A DNA stretch of 64,000 nt from JALYUA01 sp038239305 (GCA_038239305.1 JBBSEW010000010.1:9109-73108); one strand, 5' to 3'; numbered from the stretch's first letter, positions 25,578 to 34,567 are shown. Notes: a model not told the origin generated them from the letters alone. Program-made: numbers and translations.

Positions 25578-26330
25578 TCAGGAGCCCGCGGGAACGCCGG
25601 CGCCCGGCCAGGGCAGCCGGTCCGACCGGACGAGCGCTTCGGGATTCGCCTCGAAAATCCCCTTCCCGGAGTCCTCGCCCCATCGGCTTGCGATGAGCGC
25701 CCGGGCCTCCACGAGTCGAGGAGGCCGTCGATCCAGGGAATGGGCATCGGACCCGACGAGATGGACGAGGCGGCGCCGCATCAGCTCGTCGCACGCCAAC
25801 TGCGCCGTCCGCCCGAATTCCCCGAGAAGGCTTCCGGCCGTAATCTGCGCCACCGCTCCTCGGGAGACGAGGCGTTCGAGGAGGCGGGGCTCCCGAACGA
25901 AGCCGGCATTGCGCTCCGGATGCGCCACGACCGGCGTCACACCGAGGAGCGACAGCTCGTGGAACACGGCCTCCGCAGCCGCGGGAACATCCGAGGACGG
26001 GAACTCCACGAGAAGGTACCGCGACCGGTTGAGGCCGGTGAGAGGGCTCCATCGTCCCCGCTCGACCAGCTGCACGACGTCCGGGGAAAAATAGTATTCG
26101 CATCCCGGGAGCACCGCCGGGCGGCCGTCGAGAAGCGCGTTCAGCTTCGTCACGAGCCCGTCACGCACGGCGGGATCGTCGTTGACCCACGAGCCGCGCA
26201 GAACGTGAGGCGTCGCAATGACGGACCTGGTACCGGCCGCGTCCGCCGCGCGGCACAGGGCAACGGCCTCGTCCCAGGTCTCCGGGCCGTCGTCGATTCC
26301 CGGCAGGCAGTGAAAGTGAGGGTCGATCAT
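25578..26330 (-). CDS. cpsB: CpsB/YwqE-type PHP-domain tyrosine phosphatase
   Basis: 250 residues. The PHP signature starts at MIDPHFHCLPGIDDGP (His5 and His7 bind metal), followed by ATPHVLRG, CEYYFSP, VVAHPERN and LVGSDAHS, giving the trinuclear Mn site of CpsB, Wzb-equivalent YwqE and CapC. It should dephosphorylate the tyrosine cluster of the Wzc-type kinase encoded just upstream, allowing the phosphorylation cycle needed for polymer length control. It is 30 bases downstream of the kinase stop. Confidence 0.92.
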   Translation of the reverse strand: MIDPHFHCLPGIDDGPETWDEAVALCRAADAAGTRSVIATPHVLRGSWVNDDPAVRDGLVTKLNALLDGRPAVLPGCEYYFSPDVVQLVERGRWSPLTGLNRSRYLLVEFPSSDVPAAAEAVFHELSLLGVTPVVAHPERNAGFVREPRLLERLVSRGAVAQITAGSLLGEFGRTAQLACDELMRRRLVHLVGSDAHSLDRRPPRLVEARALIASRWGEDSGKGIFEANPEALVRSDRLPWPGAGVPAGS

Positions 26331-26360
26331 TCTTCGACGGAACGGAGCGACCCGAATGAT

Positions 26361-28595
26361 CTAGGTGGGACGCGAGATCGAGGCGGGCGGACGAGCGGGC
26401 CCGGTCGCCTCCCCTTCGCCGTCATACCCGTAGGTGTTCTTCTCCGAATACCCCGTTCCCTCGGTCGTCGCCGCGTTCAGCAGCACGCCCAGGATGCGGA
26501 TCCCGCTGCGGGCCATGCGGTCCCGGATCCGCATCACCTGGTCCCGCGACGTCTGGCCGGCCTTCACGCACAGGATCGCTCCATCGGTGAGGTTGGCGAG
26601 CACGATCGCGTCGGCCACAGGCAGGAGCGGCGGCGTGTCGATGATGACGTGATCGAAATCGTTGCGGGCGCGCTCGAGCAGCTCCCGCATCGCCTCGGAC
26701 GACAGGAGACCCGAGGGATTCGGAGACGCCGGCCCCGAGGGGAGAAGAAAGAGGTCGGGAACGGCCGTATTCGCGATCGCCGATTCAAACGGCACGCCTT
26801 CCGCGAGCATCGACACGAGCCCCGTCCGATTCGAGACGAGGAAGATCTCGTGAAGCCGGGGCTTGTGCAGGTCCGCGTCGATGAGCAGGACTCTCTTCCC
26901 GAGCTGGCTCAAGACGACCGCCAGATTCGCGGCCGTCGCCGTTTTTCCTTCGCGCGGAAGGGCCGACGTCACGACGATCGAGCTCACTCCGCCCGCGCGC
27001 GACAGCAGAAGCGACGTGCGGACGGAACGGTAGCTTTCGGCGACCGGCGCGCGGGGATGCCAGTGCGGCAGAAGCTCGATCGCGTCCGGGACGCCCGGGT
27101 CGCCCGCCTTCTGTGGCCTCGGGTTACGCGTCGATCCGTACCGGTACATCCAGCCCGTGCCGGACCCGAGCGACGGAATCACGCCGAGGGCGGGCAGCTG
27201 GAGAGACTCCTCGACCTGCTCCGGTGTCCGCAGGCTCCGATCCAGGTGCGAGACGAAGAAAGCGAGCGCTATCCCGAGGATGCCGCCTCCGAAGAGACCC
27301 ATCAGCAGGTTGTTCCGCCAGGACGGCTTGAAGGCGGCCATGGGAGGAAGGGCCCGCTCGACGATGCGCGCATACGACGCGCGCTCGCCGCCGAGCCGCG
27401 TCACTACGTCCGCTTCGGCTTTTCGCTTGAGCAGGCTGTCGAGCAGCGCCTGCTTGCTCTGCAGCTCGAGATGCCGCTCGGAGTATTCGAGCTCGTTCGA
27501 GTTGAGATTCAGCATCGTCGACTTCTGTGATTTGAGCTCGGCCTTGAGGCTCTCCTCGCGGCGTTGAGCGGTCTGGTAGTCCGACTCCGCCGCGATTCGC
27601 GCCTTCGCCACGGCCTGGTACACGACCGTCGTGATCTGCTGCCGGTTCCTTTCGATCTGCGCCTTGAGCTGGATCATCGCCGGCCATTCCGGCTTGAAAA
27701 GCGCGAGCTTCTCGGCGTAGTCGTGCTCGAGGCGCGTCTGCTCGAGACGCAACGCCGGCAACAGGGGGTCGCCGATCGTGTCGGCGATGGCTTCCGGCTT
27801 CGCGTTCCGCAACTCGGCGAAACGCGCCTCTTTCGCCACGCGCTCCCGGACGGCAAGCGCGAAATCGGCGTTCAAGGCATCGACGTTCGTCATCGTCACG
27901 TTGGTCTTCGCGTCGGTCGCCGCCAGGTCGTTCTGACGCCGGAACGTCAAGACCTCCTGATTCTTCTGGTCGAGCTCTCCTCGAAGACGTTCGATCTGCG
28001 TGTTCAGGAAAGTCGCCGTCTCACCGGCGAGCTGCAGGCGCGAATCGACGGTCGATTCGATGTAGGCCTCGGCGAGCGCGTTGGCCAGGGTGGCCGCGCC
28101 TTGTGCGGTCGTCGAGGCGTAGGACAGTTCCACGAGATTGGTTCCCCGGATCGGCTGCACGTCGGCCGCCCGCTGGACGGTAAGCGCCGCCTGCGTGACC
28201 GGGTCCAGCACCGGAGGTCCGCCCTTCACCGCGACGGGCGGGTTCTTGTCGGCGAGATTCAGGCGGCGCACGACGCGCTCGGCCACCTGCCGGCTCTTCA
28301 TGAGCCGCATCTGGGTCGGAAGAAACTCGGAATCCGACGCAGAGCCGCGCTGCCCCATGGCGTTGGCCTCGAGAGGGCTCGAGCCGACGCTCGAGATTTC
28401 GAGCGTCGCGACGGACTGGAAAACCTGCTTGGCGAGGAGGGAGTACGCCACGGCCGCGGCCAGGCAGGCCAGCACGCAGAGCGCGATCAGCCGCCAGCGC
28501 TTGACGATGATGGCCCAGTACTGGGCGAACTGAATTTCCTGAGCCGGCGCCTCGGAGGCCGCCGGCTCGTCGGACGATTCCCAGTCAGTAGGCAT
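26361..28595 (-). CDS. wzc: Wzc-type polysaccharide co-polymerase and tyrosine autokinase
   Basis: 744 residues. A Wzz domain with two membrane helices (about 30-50 and 430-450) and a long periplasmic coiled coil is followed by a BY-kinase domain: Walker A-prime near residue 550 (SALPREGKTATAANLA), Walker A-second VLLIDADLHKPRLH and Walker B VIIDTPPLL. The C-terminal tyrosine cluster is small (Tyr716, Tyr722, Tyr724 in GYSEKNTYGYD). It controls chain length and couples inner-membrane polymerisation to export through the Wza-type protein. Its ATG overlaps the wza stop by one base. It is a single polypeptide as in Proteobacteria, unlike the split CapA/CapB of Firmicutes. Confidence 0.94.
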   Translation of the reverse strand: MPTDWESSDEPAASEAPAQEIQFAQYWAIIVKRWRLIALCVLACLAAAVAYSLLAKQVFQSVATLEISSVGSSPLEANAMGQRGSASDSEFLPTQMRLMKSRQVAERVVRRLNLADKNPPVAVKGGPPVLDPVTQAALTVQRAADVQPIRGTNLVELSYASTTAQGAATLANALAEAYIESTVDSRLQLAGETATFLNTQIERLRGELDQKNQEVLTFRRQNDLAATDAKTNVTMTNVDALNADFALAVRERVAKEARFAELRNAKPEAIADTIGDPLLPALRLEQTRLEHDYAEKLALFKPEWPAMIQLKAQIERNRQQITTVVYQAVAKARIAAESDYQTAQRREESLKAELKSQKSTMLNLNSNELEYSERHLELQSKQALLDSLLKRKAEADVVTRLGGERASYARIVERALPPMAAFKPSWRNNLLMGLFGGGILGIALAFFVSHLDRSLRTPEQVEESLQLPALGVIPSLGSGTGWMYRYGSTRNPRPQKAGDPGVPDAIELLPHWHPRAPVAESYRSVRTSLLLSRAGGVSSIVVTSALPREGKTATAANLAVVLSQLGKRVLLIDADLHKPRLHEIFLVSNRTGLVSMLAEGVPFESAIANTAVPDLFLLPSGPASPNPSGLLSSEAMRELLERARNDFDHVIIDTPPLLPVADAIVLANLTDGAILCVKAGQTSRDQVMRIRDRMARSGIRILGVLLNAATTEGTGYSEKNTYGYDGEGEATGPARPPASISRPT

Positions 28596-29491
28596 CAGAA
28601 AAATGACTCCCGGACGATGATCACGTCGTCCTTCGAAAGTTGCGGGTCCGGATCTTTCCCGGACAGGACCCTCTTGATGTTGACCGCGGTATCGACGTCG
28701 CGGCCATCGGGAGCCTTGCGTCGGATGCGAATCGTGTTCGAGGCCCGATCGGTCAGCCCGCCCGACCGGGATATGGCCGCGAGCAGGGACAGCCGGTCGT
28801 CGCTGTCGAACTGAACGGCGCCCGGCTGCTTGAATTCGCCGACGCAGTAGACCGTCACCGTAGTCTTCGCCGGCACGTTGACGACGTCGCCCGGAAAGAG
28901 AGGGATGTTCCAGCGGTCCGACGAGCCCCGGAACAGGTCGTCGCGGTTGATCTCGATCGTCTCGGCCTTCCCCACCCCCCCTCCGCGGAGGACGAAGATC
29001 TTCTTACCGGCCGAGTCCGTAAGACCGCCGGCGGCGGAGATCGCCTGGATCAACGTCCACTGTCCCGACACCTGCAGTGCGCCGGAAGTCTTGACGGATC
29101 CCAGGATCGAAACGGGCTTGTTCGCGTATTCGCGAATGGTCATCGAGACCGTGGCGTGGTGAACGTACTTGGACGTCAGGAGCGTCTCGAGACGGGTCCG
29201 CGCTTCCCCGGCGGTCAGGCCGGTGACGGAAAACTCTCCGAGCAGAGGAAGCTCGATTGTTCCGGCATCGGAAACGCGACGCTCGACGTTTAGCTCCGGC
29301 ACCTCGAGAACCCGCACTTCGACGAGATCCTTGGGTCCCATGGGGTATTCGCCCGGGCGACCCGGGGAAGCGGGCGCGGTGGACGGCGCGGTCGTCTGCG
29401 CGGCGAGGACGGACGTAAGCGTGAGCGTCAGCGCCAGCACGAGGACGAGCGCGGGAGAAGGCACGGTCGGCAGGCTTTTTCGGGTCATCAT
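28595..29491 (-). CDS. wza: Outer-membrane polysaccharide export protein (Wza-like, SLBB)
   Basis: 298 residues. A signal peptide (about 1-30) ends at VLAAQT, with no lipobox cysteine; next come the poly-export domain (YPMGPKDLVEVRVLEVPELN; LPLLGEFSVTGLTAGEARTR) and two SLBB domains (KPVSILGSVKTSGALQV; VTVYCVGEFKQPGAVQF). It is shorter than E. coli Wza and lacks its C-terminal transmembrane helix, so it may depend on the adjacent beta-barrel for outer-membrane passage. It precedes wzc and overlaps the barrel gene stop by four bases. Confidence 0.92.
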   Translation of the reverse strand: MMTRKSLPTVPSPALVLVLALTLTLTSVLAAQTTAPSTAPASPGRPGEYPMGPKDLVEVRVLEVPELNVERRVSDAGTIELPLLGEFSVTGLTAGEARTRLETLLTSKYVHHATVSMTIREYANKPVSILGSVKTSGALQVSGQWTLIQAISAAGGLTDSAGKKIFVLRGGGVGKAETIEINRDDLFRGSSDRWNIPLFPGDVVNVPAKTTVTVYCVGEFKQPGAVQFDSDDRLSLLAAISRSGGLTDRASNTIRIRRKAPDGRDVDTAVNIKRVLSGKDPDPQLSKDDVIIVRESFF

Positions 29492-30768
29492 CGAGAGTAC
29501 TCCGCTCCAAAGGATAGCCCGGTCGAGAACGTCGTGACGCCACGGTCATTCCCGGGGATGTTGGCGTTGTAGTTGTTGCGAGTCGCTCCGGAGGTGAGGG
29601 TCACGTTGCGCCACAGGCCGAGGGTCAGGCCTCCCCCGTACGTCGAGACATCGTCCCGGCGCCCGATCAGGCCCGGAGAACGTCGGGCGGCGAAGGTGTA
29701 GTCGTTGGTCCCGTAGCTTCCAAACCCTTGAAGGGAAAGGCGCGAGAAGACTCGGAGGCTCACCCCGGCCCCGTATCGGGTCTCGATGTAATAAGGGTCT
29801 TCGACCGACGTTCCGTACTGGAGCCGGCGCGAGCCGAAGGTGGAGAGCTCGACGCTGCGGGTCAGGACGTACGAGAAATAGGCCGACCCGGTGGCGGTCT
29901 CGAAAGCGGGAAAGCCGGATCCCTCGAGGGGCCGTCCGATCCGGTAGCCCGCATAGAGGTTGGCGAAGAATCGCGGCCGGTCGTAGTGCAGCCCCACGAG
30001 AGGCGCGAAGCTTCGATTGTTCCGCTCGTCCGGGTTGAGGACGAACTTCGTCTCCGTACCCTCCGCGGCGAGGGACACGTCCCATCCGGGCGAGAATCGA
30101 TATCGCACCCCGGCACGGACGACCGCATCGTCCCGGTCGTAGTTTTCGACCGACACGAGATCCTGAAGTGGAACCGAGCCTCCGTTGCGGATCTTCTCCC
30201 GGAGAAACTCGGCACCGGCGAATACCGAGATCTTCTGAGTCGCTTTCAGCTCGAAATTCGCCTTGCCGTCCCAGTCGGTGCGCACGACGGTCGCGGGGAT
30301 CTCCGAGCTCAGGATCGAGACGGGATTGAGGGAGTAGGTGCCGGAAACCGCGAGGGACAATCGGTTGAAAAACGCAAGATAAGCCGCCTCCCCGCGCCCG
30401 CCGGCCTGGCTGCGCGATCCGAGATGCTCGTACCACGTGTACTCCGGCAGAGCATCCAGACGAAGGAACGTCTTGCTTCCGACCGGCACATATAGTCTTG
30501 CACCCGCCGCGACGGTGGCCAGCCAGTCACCGACCGGATCCTGAGACGAGCCGAAGATGTTGTCGTTGTATCCGAAATTGCGCACGGCCAGCCAGGGAAG
30601 CAGGCGAACCGGTCCCAGATGGATCCGGCTTCGCTCCATTTCTCCGCGCACCTCCTCGTCCACGGGCACCGTTCTCTCGAAGGGAACCTGGTCGGTCGTG
30701 AGCTGTGCGCGGGCGATCACAGGAAAGAGGATGAAAAGAAAAGCGGCGAGCCCCCGCGCCACGGTCAT
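29488..30768 (-). CDS. Outer-membrane beta-barrel protein of polysaccharide export
   Basis: 426 residues with a signal peptide (residues 1-21, ending IARAQ) and alternating hydrophobic/aromatic strands to the end (for example FLRLDALPEYTWYEHLG and GGGLTLGLWRNVTLTSGATR), finishing with a short strand and a C-terminal Tyr-Ser-Arg. About 16-18 strands are predicted, the size of BBP2-type or Wzi-like barrels seen beside Wza genes in Acidobacteriota and Deltaproteobacteria. It is first in the wza-wzc-cpsB operon and divergent from the O-antigen-ligase-like gene. The start was chosen so that the signal peptide begins the protein; the frame upstream of it is open but has no signal. Confidence 0.8.
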   Translation of the reverse strand: MTVARGLAAFLFILFPVIARAQLTTDQVPFERTVPVDEEVRGEMERSRIHLGPVRLLPWLAVRNFGYNDNIFGSSQDPVGDWLATVAAGARLYVPVGSKTFLRLDALPEYTWYEHLGSRSQAGGRGEAAYLAFFNRLSLAVSGTYSLNPVSILSSEIPATVVRTDWDGKANFELKATQKISVFAGAEFLREKIRNGGSVPLQDLVSVENYDRDDAVVRAGVRYRFSPGWDVSLAAEGTETKFVLNPDERNNRSFAPLVGLHYDRPRFFANLYAGYRIGRPLEGSGFPAFETATGSAYFSYVLTRSVELSTFGSRRLQYGTSVEDPYYIETRYGAGVSLRVFSRLSLQGFGSYGTNDYTFAARRSPGLIGRRDDVSTYGGGLTLGLWRNVTLTSGATRNNYNANIPGNDRGVTTFSTGLSFGAEYSR

Positions 30769-30810
30769 CCGAATCTCTCGCGCGCTGGCGGCGCCCGGAC
30801 GGCGCTCCGC

Positions 30811-32313
30811 GTGACGGGCGCGCGCCGGAGCCAGGGAAGCGGCCCGGAAAGCGCCGCTTCCCGTCTGGGCGCCACGTTCCAAGGCGCATTCCCAAGCGAA
30901 GGCGAGGGACGCGCCGACGCTGTGGGGTTTCTGCTGCTGCTCGTCACCCTGGCTCTGACCGCGGCCGTCGACCCGCCGCTCGCGCCTCTGACGATTCTCG
31001 GTCGGTCTCACAACGGCATCCTCGGTCCCGTCGTCGGGACCCGGCTCGTGGAGTTGTTCGCGTTTTTGACCACGTTCGTCACGTTTTTCTCTCGATCGAG
31101 CGCACGCCCGCTCCGCCCCCTCGCCCTTCCTCTGGCAGCGCTGGCCGGCGTCGTGGTGGCCGGACTGGGACAGCTCGTTCCCCTGCCGGCTGGATGGCTT
31201 CGGATTGCGTCTCCGGTGAACGCACTAATTTATCACGACGCCCGCGCCACCCTGTCGCAATTCGGGGCCGCTCTGCCTTCGAATCGGATCTCGATCGCTC
31301 CGACCGAAACCGCCGGCGTCCTGCTAGTCGTGCTCGCGGCGGGGGCCCTTTTTCTCTCCGCGGCCAGTCTCGTCCGGAGCCGTGCCCGACTGCGCCTTCT
31401 GGCGGCCGTGCTCTTCCTTTCGGCGGCGGCCGGCGCAGCCCGCGGCATGGCCGAAGGGTTTCCAGGCCGGCCGGCGGGCGGGGCGGACGGATGCGCGGCG
31501 CGACTCGAAATCGCCGCGGCGATCGGCTTTGCCTTCGTCTGGGCCGAGATCCTGACCGGGCGCGCTCGGTCGACTCCCGGGCTCGACCCGTCCGAGAGGA
31601 TCGAGCGCCGGATCCTTCCCCTCGCGGGCCGCATCGCCGCGTGGGCCGGCGCCGGCGCCGGCGCCCTCGTAGTCGCGTCCGGCTCGCGATCGGGCGCCGC
31701 CGCGGCCACTATCGCCGCCGTTCTCCTCCCGCTCGCGGCGATCCTTCACGCGCGCGCGCGCCGCCGGTGGAGGGCGGCCTTCGGGCTCGCAGCGGGAGCC
31801 GCCGCTTTCGCCGCCGCCGCGTACCTCCTGTTCGGGAGGCCGGGCACCGTGGGCGACCTGCTCCGGCGCGATCCCGCCGCGGCTAACACCGCTTCCTCCG
31901 CCGCCTCGATCGAGGCCTGGAGGCAATTTCCGATCTTCGGGTCGGGGATGGGGACGTTCGCGGAGGGGTTCGCGCGCGTGCAGAAGAGCGCGACGCCGGA
32001 GCGGATGCGCGAGCCGGGCAGCGACGTGTTCGGATGGCTCGTGACGACGGGCGCCGTCGGCGCGGCACTCGCCACCCTCCTCGCCTCTTCCGTGTTGTTC
32101 CTCCTGTGTCGAGCCTGGCTCCGGCAGAAACATCGGGAGGAGAGCGCCTACGCTCTCGGCGGAGCGGGAGCGCTCCTTTCGATTCTCGTGCAGGGGCTGG
32201 GCGCGCCCGTCCTCACTGGAACTGCGGTGCCGATCGCGCTCGCGGTCCTTCTCGGAGCCTCCTGGGCGGCGGCGCGGGCGGGATCGAATGAGAAGGAAGA
32301 CTTTTTGAGGTGA
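30811..32313 (+). CDS. Second O-antigen ligase/polymerase-like membrane protein (start uncertain)
   Basis: About 500 residues from GTG 30811, or 463 from GTG 30922; none has a good ribosome site and an ATG at 30619 would overlap the divergent barrel gene. About ten to twelve helices, one long loop, and the ligase-type motifs ASGSRSGAAAA in the middle and QFPIFGSGMGTFAEGF with TGAVGAALATLL after it. It is divergent from the wza-wzc operon and could be its polymerase, in contrast to the polymerase/ligase at 1249-2739 inside the glycosyltransferase operon. Two such proteins imply separate polymerase and ligase steps or two glycans. Confidence 0.78.
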   Translation: MTGARRSQGSGPESAASRLGATFQGAFPSEGEGRADAVGFLLLLVTLALTAAVDPPLAPLTILGRSHNGILGPVVGTRLVELFAFLTTFVTFFSRSSARPLRPLALPLAALAGVVVAGLGQLVPLPAGWLRIASPVNALIYHDARATLSQFGAALPSNRISIAPTETAGVLLVVLAAGALFLSAASLVRSRARLRLLAAVLFLSAAAGAARGMAEGFPGRPAGGADGCAARLEIAAAIGFAFVWAEILTGRARSTPGLDPSERIERRILPLAGRIAAWAGAGAGALVVASGSRSGAAAATIAAVLLPLAAILHARARRRWRAAFGLAAGAAAFAAAAYLLFGRPGTVGDLLRRDPAAANTASSAASIEAWRQFPIFGSGMGTFAEGFARVQKSATPERMREPGSDVFGWLVTTGAVGAALATLLASSVLFLLCRAWLRQKHREESAYALGGAGALLSILVQGLGAPVLTGTAVPIALAVLLGASWAAARAGSNEKEDFLR

Positions 32314-32353
32314 CGGGTGTCGGCTGTTGGCGGTCGGCTGTGTTGTTCGAATC

Positions 32354-32392
32354 TCGCGATCTCGCGATCTCATGATCTCGCGATCAATCGAA
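32354..32392. repeat. 39-bp dispersed repeat, copy 1
   Basis: Matches 63063-63101 at 37 of 39 positions in the same orientation. It is built from GATCTCGCGATC-like palindromic steps. Both copies lie between genes. Confidence 0.8.
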
Positions 32393-32513
32393 CTATCGAA
32401 ATATCGCGCATCGGAGGAGCGCGTTCGACGAGTCAGAATCGGGTGATCGGGTGATCAAACAAGGGAATCGGATGATCGGAGGATCGAGAAGAGGAGACTG
32501 CCCTTCATTCCCC

Positions 32514-32535
32514 GTCCTCTCCGCCGTGAGAGGAC
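32514..32535 (+). terminator. Hairpin, possible terminator of the O-antigen-ligase-like gene
   Basis: Perfect 8-bp stem GTCCTCTC/GAGAGGAC with a six-base loop, 200 bases after the stop. No T-run follows, so it would be an atypical terminator or another RNA structure. Confidence 0.3.
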
Positions 32536-32665
32536 CGCTCCTTCGCCGGATACCGGAAGCTTCGCGGGAGAGCCCGACGTCGGCGGAGCTCCCGCACGAG
32601 GCCATGAGTGAGGGAGCACGCCGAATGCGAGCTGTCGCCTCTCGGCTGCTGCGACCGAACGACGA

Positions 32666-32705
32666 GCGGGGGCCGGGATTTCATCTTCCGCAACGAGGCC
32701 CCCGC
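32666..32705 (+). other. Long-loop inverted repeat upstream of folD
   Basis: Arms GCGGGGGCC (32666-32674) and GGCCCCCGC (32697-32705) are perfect complements with a 22-base loop, about 130 bases before the folD start. It could be a transcription-linked structure; no riboswitch family is recognised. Confidence 0.35.
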
Positions 32706-32833
32706 GTGCCTCGGGCGGGGGGCGTAGCCGGCGTCGGGCGGGTTTCGAGCGCCGCCGGCGCCATTTCGGCCGTTTAGCGGGCTCCGGTTTGCGAAGGGAA
32801 TGCCGCGGCCGAAGCCGCTGCTATTCTCTGCGC

Positions 32834-33805
32834 GTGAACGACGGCCCCGGAGCGGGCGCCCGCCTCCTGGACGGCGCGGCCCTCGCGAAAACGATCCGCG
32901 AGAGCGCCCGGCGCGATGCCGGCCTGGTCTCCGAGGGAGGACGCGCGCCTCACCTGCGCGTGATCCTGCTCGGCTCGGATCCCGCTTCCGAGACGTACGT
33001 CGCCGCGAAGACGAAGGCGGCGCGCGAGGCCGGTTGCACCGCGGAAACGGTCCTCCTTCCCTCGGGCACTCCTCCGGCCGCGCTCCTCGCCGAGGTCGCG
33101 CGCGCCAATCGCGATCCGGGAGTCGACGGGCTTCTCGTGCAACTTCCGCTCGAGGCGGGCCATGATCCGCGCCGGGTCTTCGACGCGATCGATCCGCGCA
33201 AGGACGTCGACGGCATCCACCCGGAGAACGTGGGTCTCCTCCACCAGGGACGCCCGCGATTCACTCCCTGCACGCCCGCGGGAATCCTGGCCATGCTGGA
33301 CTCGGGGTCCGTGCCGATCGCGGGCCGTCGCGCGGTGGTGCTCGGCCGGAGCGACATCGTCGGCAAGCCCGTCGCCGCGCTGCTTACCTCTCGCGACGCC
33401 ACCGTCACGCTCTGCCATTCGAAGACGCCGGACCTCGCGGCCATCTGCGCCGAGGCCGATATCCTGATCGCCGCCATCGGGCGTCCGGGATTCGTCACGC
33501 GAGCGCACGTGAAGCCGGGCGCCGCCGTGATCGACGTGGGCATGAACCGGCTCACCCCGCAGAGTCCCGCACCCGAAGGCCTTCTGGCCTCGTCGCGGGT
33601 CCGGCGCCTCCTCGCCGAGAAGGGCCGCGTGCTGGTGGGCGACGTCGACTTCGACGATGTCGCTCCGGTCGCCGGTTGGATCAGCCCGGTGCCCGGGGGC
33701 GTCGGACCCCTTACGGTCGCCATGCTGCTCGTGAATACGATCCGGGCGGCGCGGCTCGGGCGCGACCGCCGGGACCGCGAAGAGATGGATCCCCTCACCC
33801 TCTGA
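32834..33805 (+). CDS. folD: Bifunctional methylene-THF dehydrogenase / methenyl-THF cyclohydrolase
   Basis: 323 residues from GTG 32834. FolD landmarks are complete: YVAAKTKAAREAG with the catalytic Lys, VDGLLVQLPLEAGHD (usual P-L-P-x-H altered to P-L-E-A-G-H), KDVDGIHPENVGLL, GRSDIVGKPVAALL and PVPGGVGPLTVAMLL. It interconverts methylene-, methenyl- and formyl-tetrahydrofolate using NADP, supplying one-carbon units. It stands alone between two non-coding intervals, so it is probably transcribed from its own promoter. The upstream codons in frame have no conservation, favouring the GTG over an ATG 15 codons earlier. A C-terminal Arg/Asp-rich tail of 15 residues is extra. Confidence 0.95.
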   Translation: MNDGPGAGARLLDGAALAKTIRESARRDAGLVSEGGRAPHLRVILLGSDPASETYVAAKTKAAREAGCTAETVLLPSGTPPAALLAEVARANRDPGVDGLLVQLPLEAGHDPRRVFDAIDPRKDVDGIHPENVGLLHQGRPRFTPCTPAGILAMLDSGSVPIAGRRAVVLGRSDIVGKPVAALLTSRDATVTLCHSKTPDLAAICAEADILIAAIGRPGFVTRAHVKPGAAVIDVGMNRLTPQSPAPEGLLASSRVRRLLAEKGRVLVGDVDFDDVAPVAGWISPVPGGVGPLTVAMLLVNTIRAARLGRDRRDREEMDPLTL

Positions 33806-34168
33806 ACCTCCCCTCCCGCGGTCGATGGACGTTCGTTCGGGGGGCTCCCCTCTCCTCTCCTCCACGCGCCCACAGGAGCGCCGGGAGGAGCGAATTCGCC
33901 CCTTCCACGATACCGCCGCCCTCCCCGAGCCCGCACTCTGCGGCGGGAGACCCGCCGTCTCTTCGGCGGAACGGGCGGCGCAGGATTTCAGAATCCGGTT
34001 TCAGGTAGAAATTCGTAATTATTTAGAATATTCATGATTTTATTAGTCTGATCTGCTCAATTTACTAAATAAATAAGTGTTTTGCCTTATTAAACAGAAT
34101 TACGCATTCAAGCTTGTAATACGAAGAACTTCGTACTACTTTTCTCGTATGAACTCCCCGGAGGGCGA
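33806..34168. other. Intergenic region with an AT-rich promoter island
   Basis: The first 180 bases are GC-rich and hold nothing recognised apart from a weak 6-bp hairpin at 33952-33969. From about 33985 to 34160 the sequence is strongly AT-rich with many short A/T runs, in sharp contrast to everything else in the window. It leads directly to the BlaI-type gene and contains the palindrome at 34116-34139. Confidence 0.75.
34116..34139 (+). promoter_or_regulatory. Candidate BlaI-family operator
   Basis: Arms GTAATACGAAG and CTTCGTACTAC match as an inverted repeat at 10 of 11 positions around a central AA; the inner 7 bp are perfect. BlaI, MecI and CopY repressors bind TAC/GTA-type palindromes as dimers close to their own promoters, so autoregulation of this operon is likely. 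It lies 30 bases before the repressor start codon. Confidence 0.55.
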
Positions 34169-34567
34169 ATGAAAGCCATATTCCCCAACGTACCCCGACC
34201 GACCGACGCCGAGCTCGAGATCCTGCGCGTCCTGTGGGAGCGGGGAGAGGGCACGGTCCGCGAGGTACGCGAAGACCTGGAAACCCGGCGCCCGACCGGT
34301 TACACCACGGTGCTGAAGCAGCTGCAGATCATGACCGAGAAAGGGCTCGTGCGGCGCGACGCCTCCGAGCGGGCCCACGTCTACCGGGCGCGGCTCGCCC
34401 GCGAGGCGACGGAGACACAACTCGTGGGCGACCTTCTCGACCGCGCGTTCGGCGGCTCGGCGAGCCGACTCGTCCTCCGCGCGCTCGCGTCGAAACCCGC
34501 CTCCGCGGAAGAGCTCGCGGAGATCCGAAAATTGCTCGCGCCGGGCGGCGAAGCGGAGGCTAAATGA
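34169..34567 (+). CDS. blaI: BlaI/MecI/CopY-family transcriptional repressor
   Basis: 132 residues. The N-terminal winged helix opens PRPTDAELEILRVLWERGEG, with TVREVREDL and TGYTTVLKQLQIMTEKGLV as recognition helix and wing; the C-terminal half (ATETQLVGDLLDRAFGGSAS) is the dimerisation and protease-sensitive segment. It should repress the operon until cleaved or released by the M56 peptidase encoded next. GGAGG lies six bases before the ATG; the stop overlaps the peptidase ATG by four bases. No beta-lactamase is nearby, so the signal is probably not a beta-lactam. Confidence 0.93.
   Translation: MKAIFPNVPRPTDAELEILRVLWERGEGTVREVREDLETRRPTGYTTVLKQLQIMTEKGLVRRDASERAHVYRARLAREATETQLVGDLLDRAFGGSASRLVLRALASKPASAEELAEIRKLLAPGGEAEAK

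Larger units (their letters stand above)
32314..32833. other. Non-coding interval upstream of folD
   Basis: 520 bases without a supported gene. It holds GATC-rich short repeats (32350-32395 and 32440-32490), an 8-bp hairpin at 32514-32535, a 9-bp inverted repeat at 32666-32705 and pyrimidine-rich sequence before folD. No tRNA fold or recognised riboswitch was found. Confidence 0.7.

Noticed and set aside
32354..32490. CRISPR array or origin of replication in the GATC-rich interval
   Set aside because: Repeats are short and irregular with no spacer of constant length, no cas genes and no DnaA-box cluster.
32666..32833. THF riboswitch or other riboswitch upstream of folD
   Set aside because: Only a long-loop inverted repeat is seen; none of the conserved cores known to me could be recognised. 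A covariance-model search would decide.
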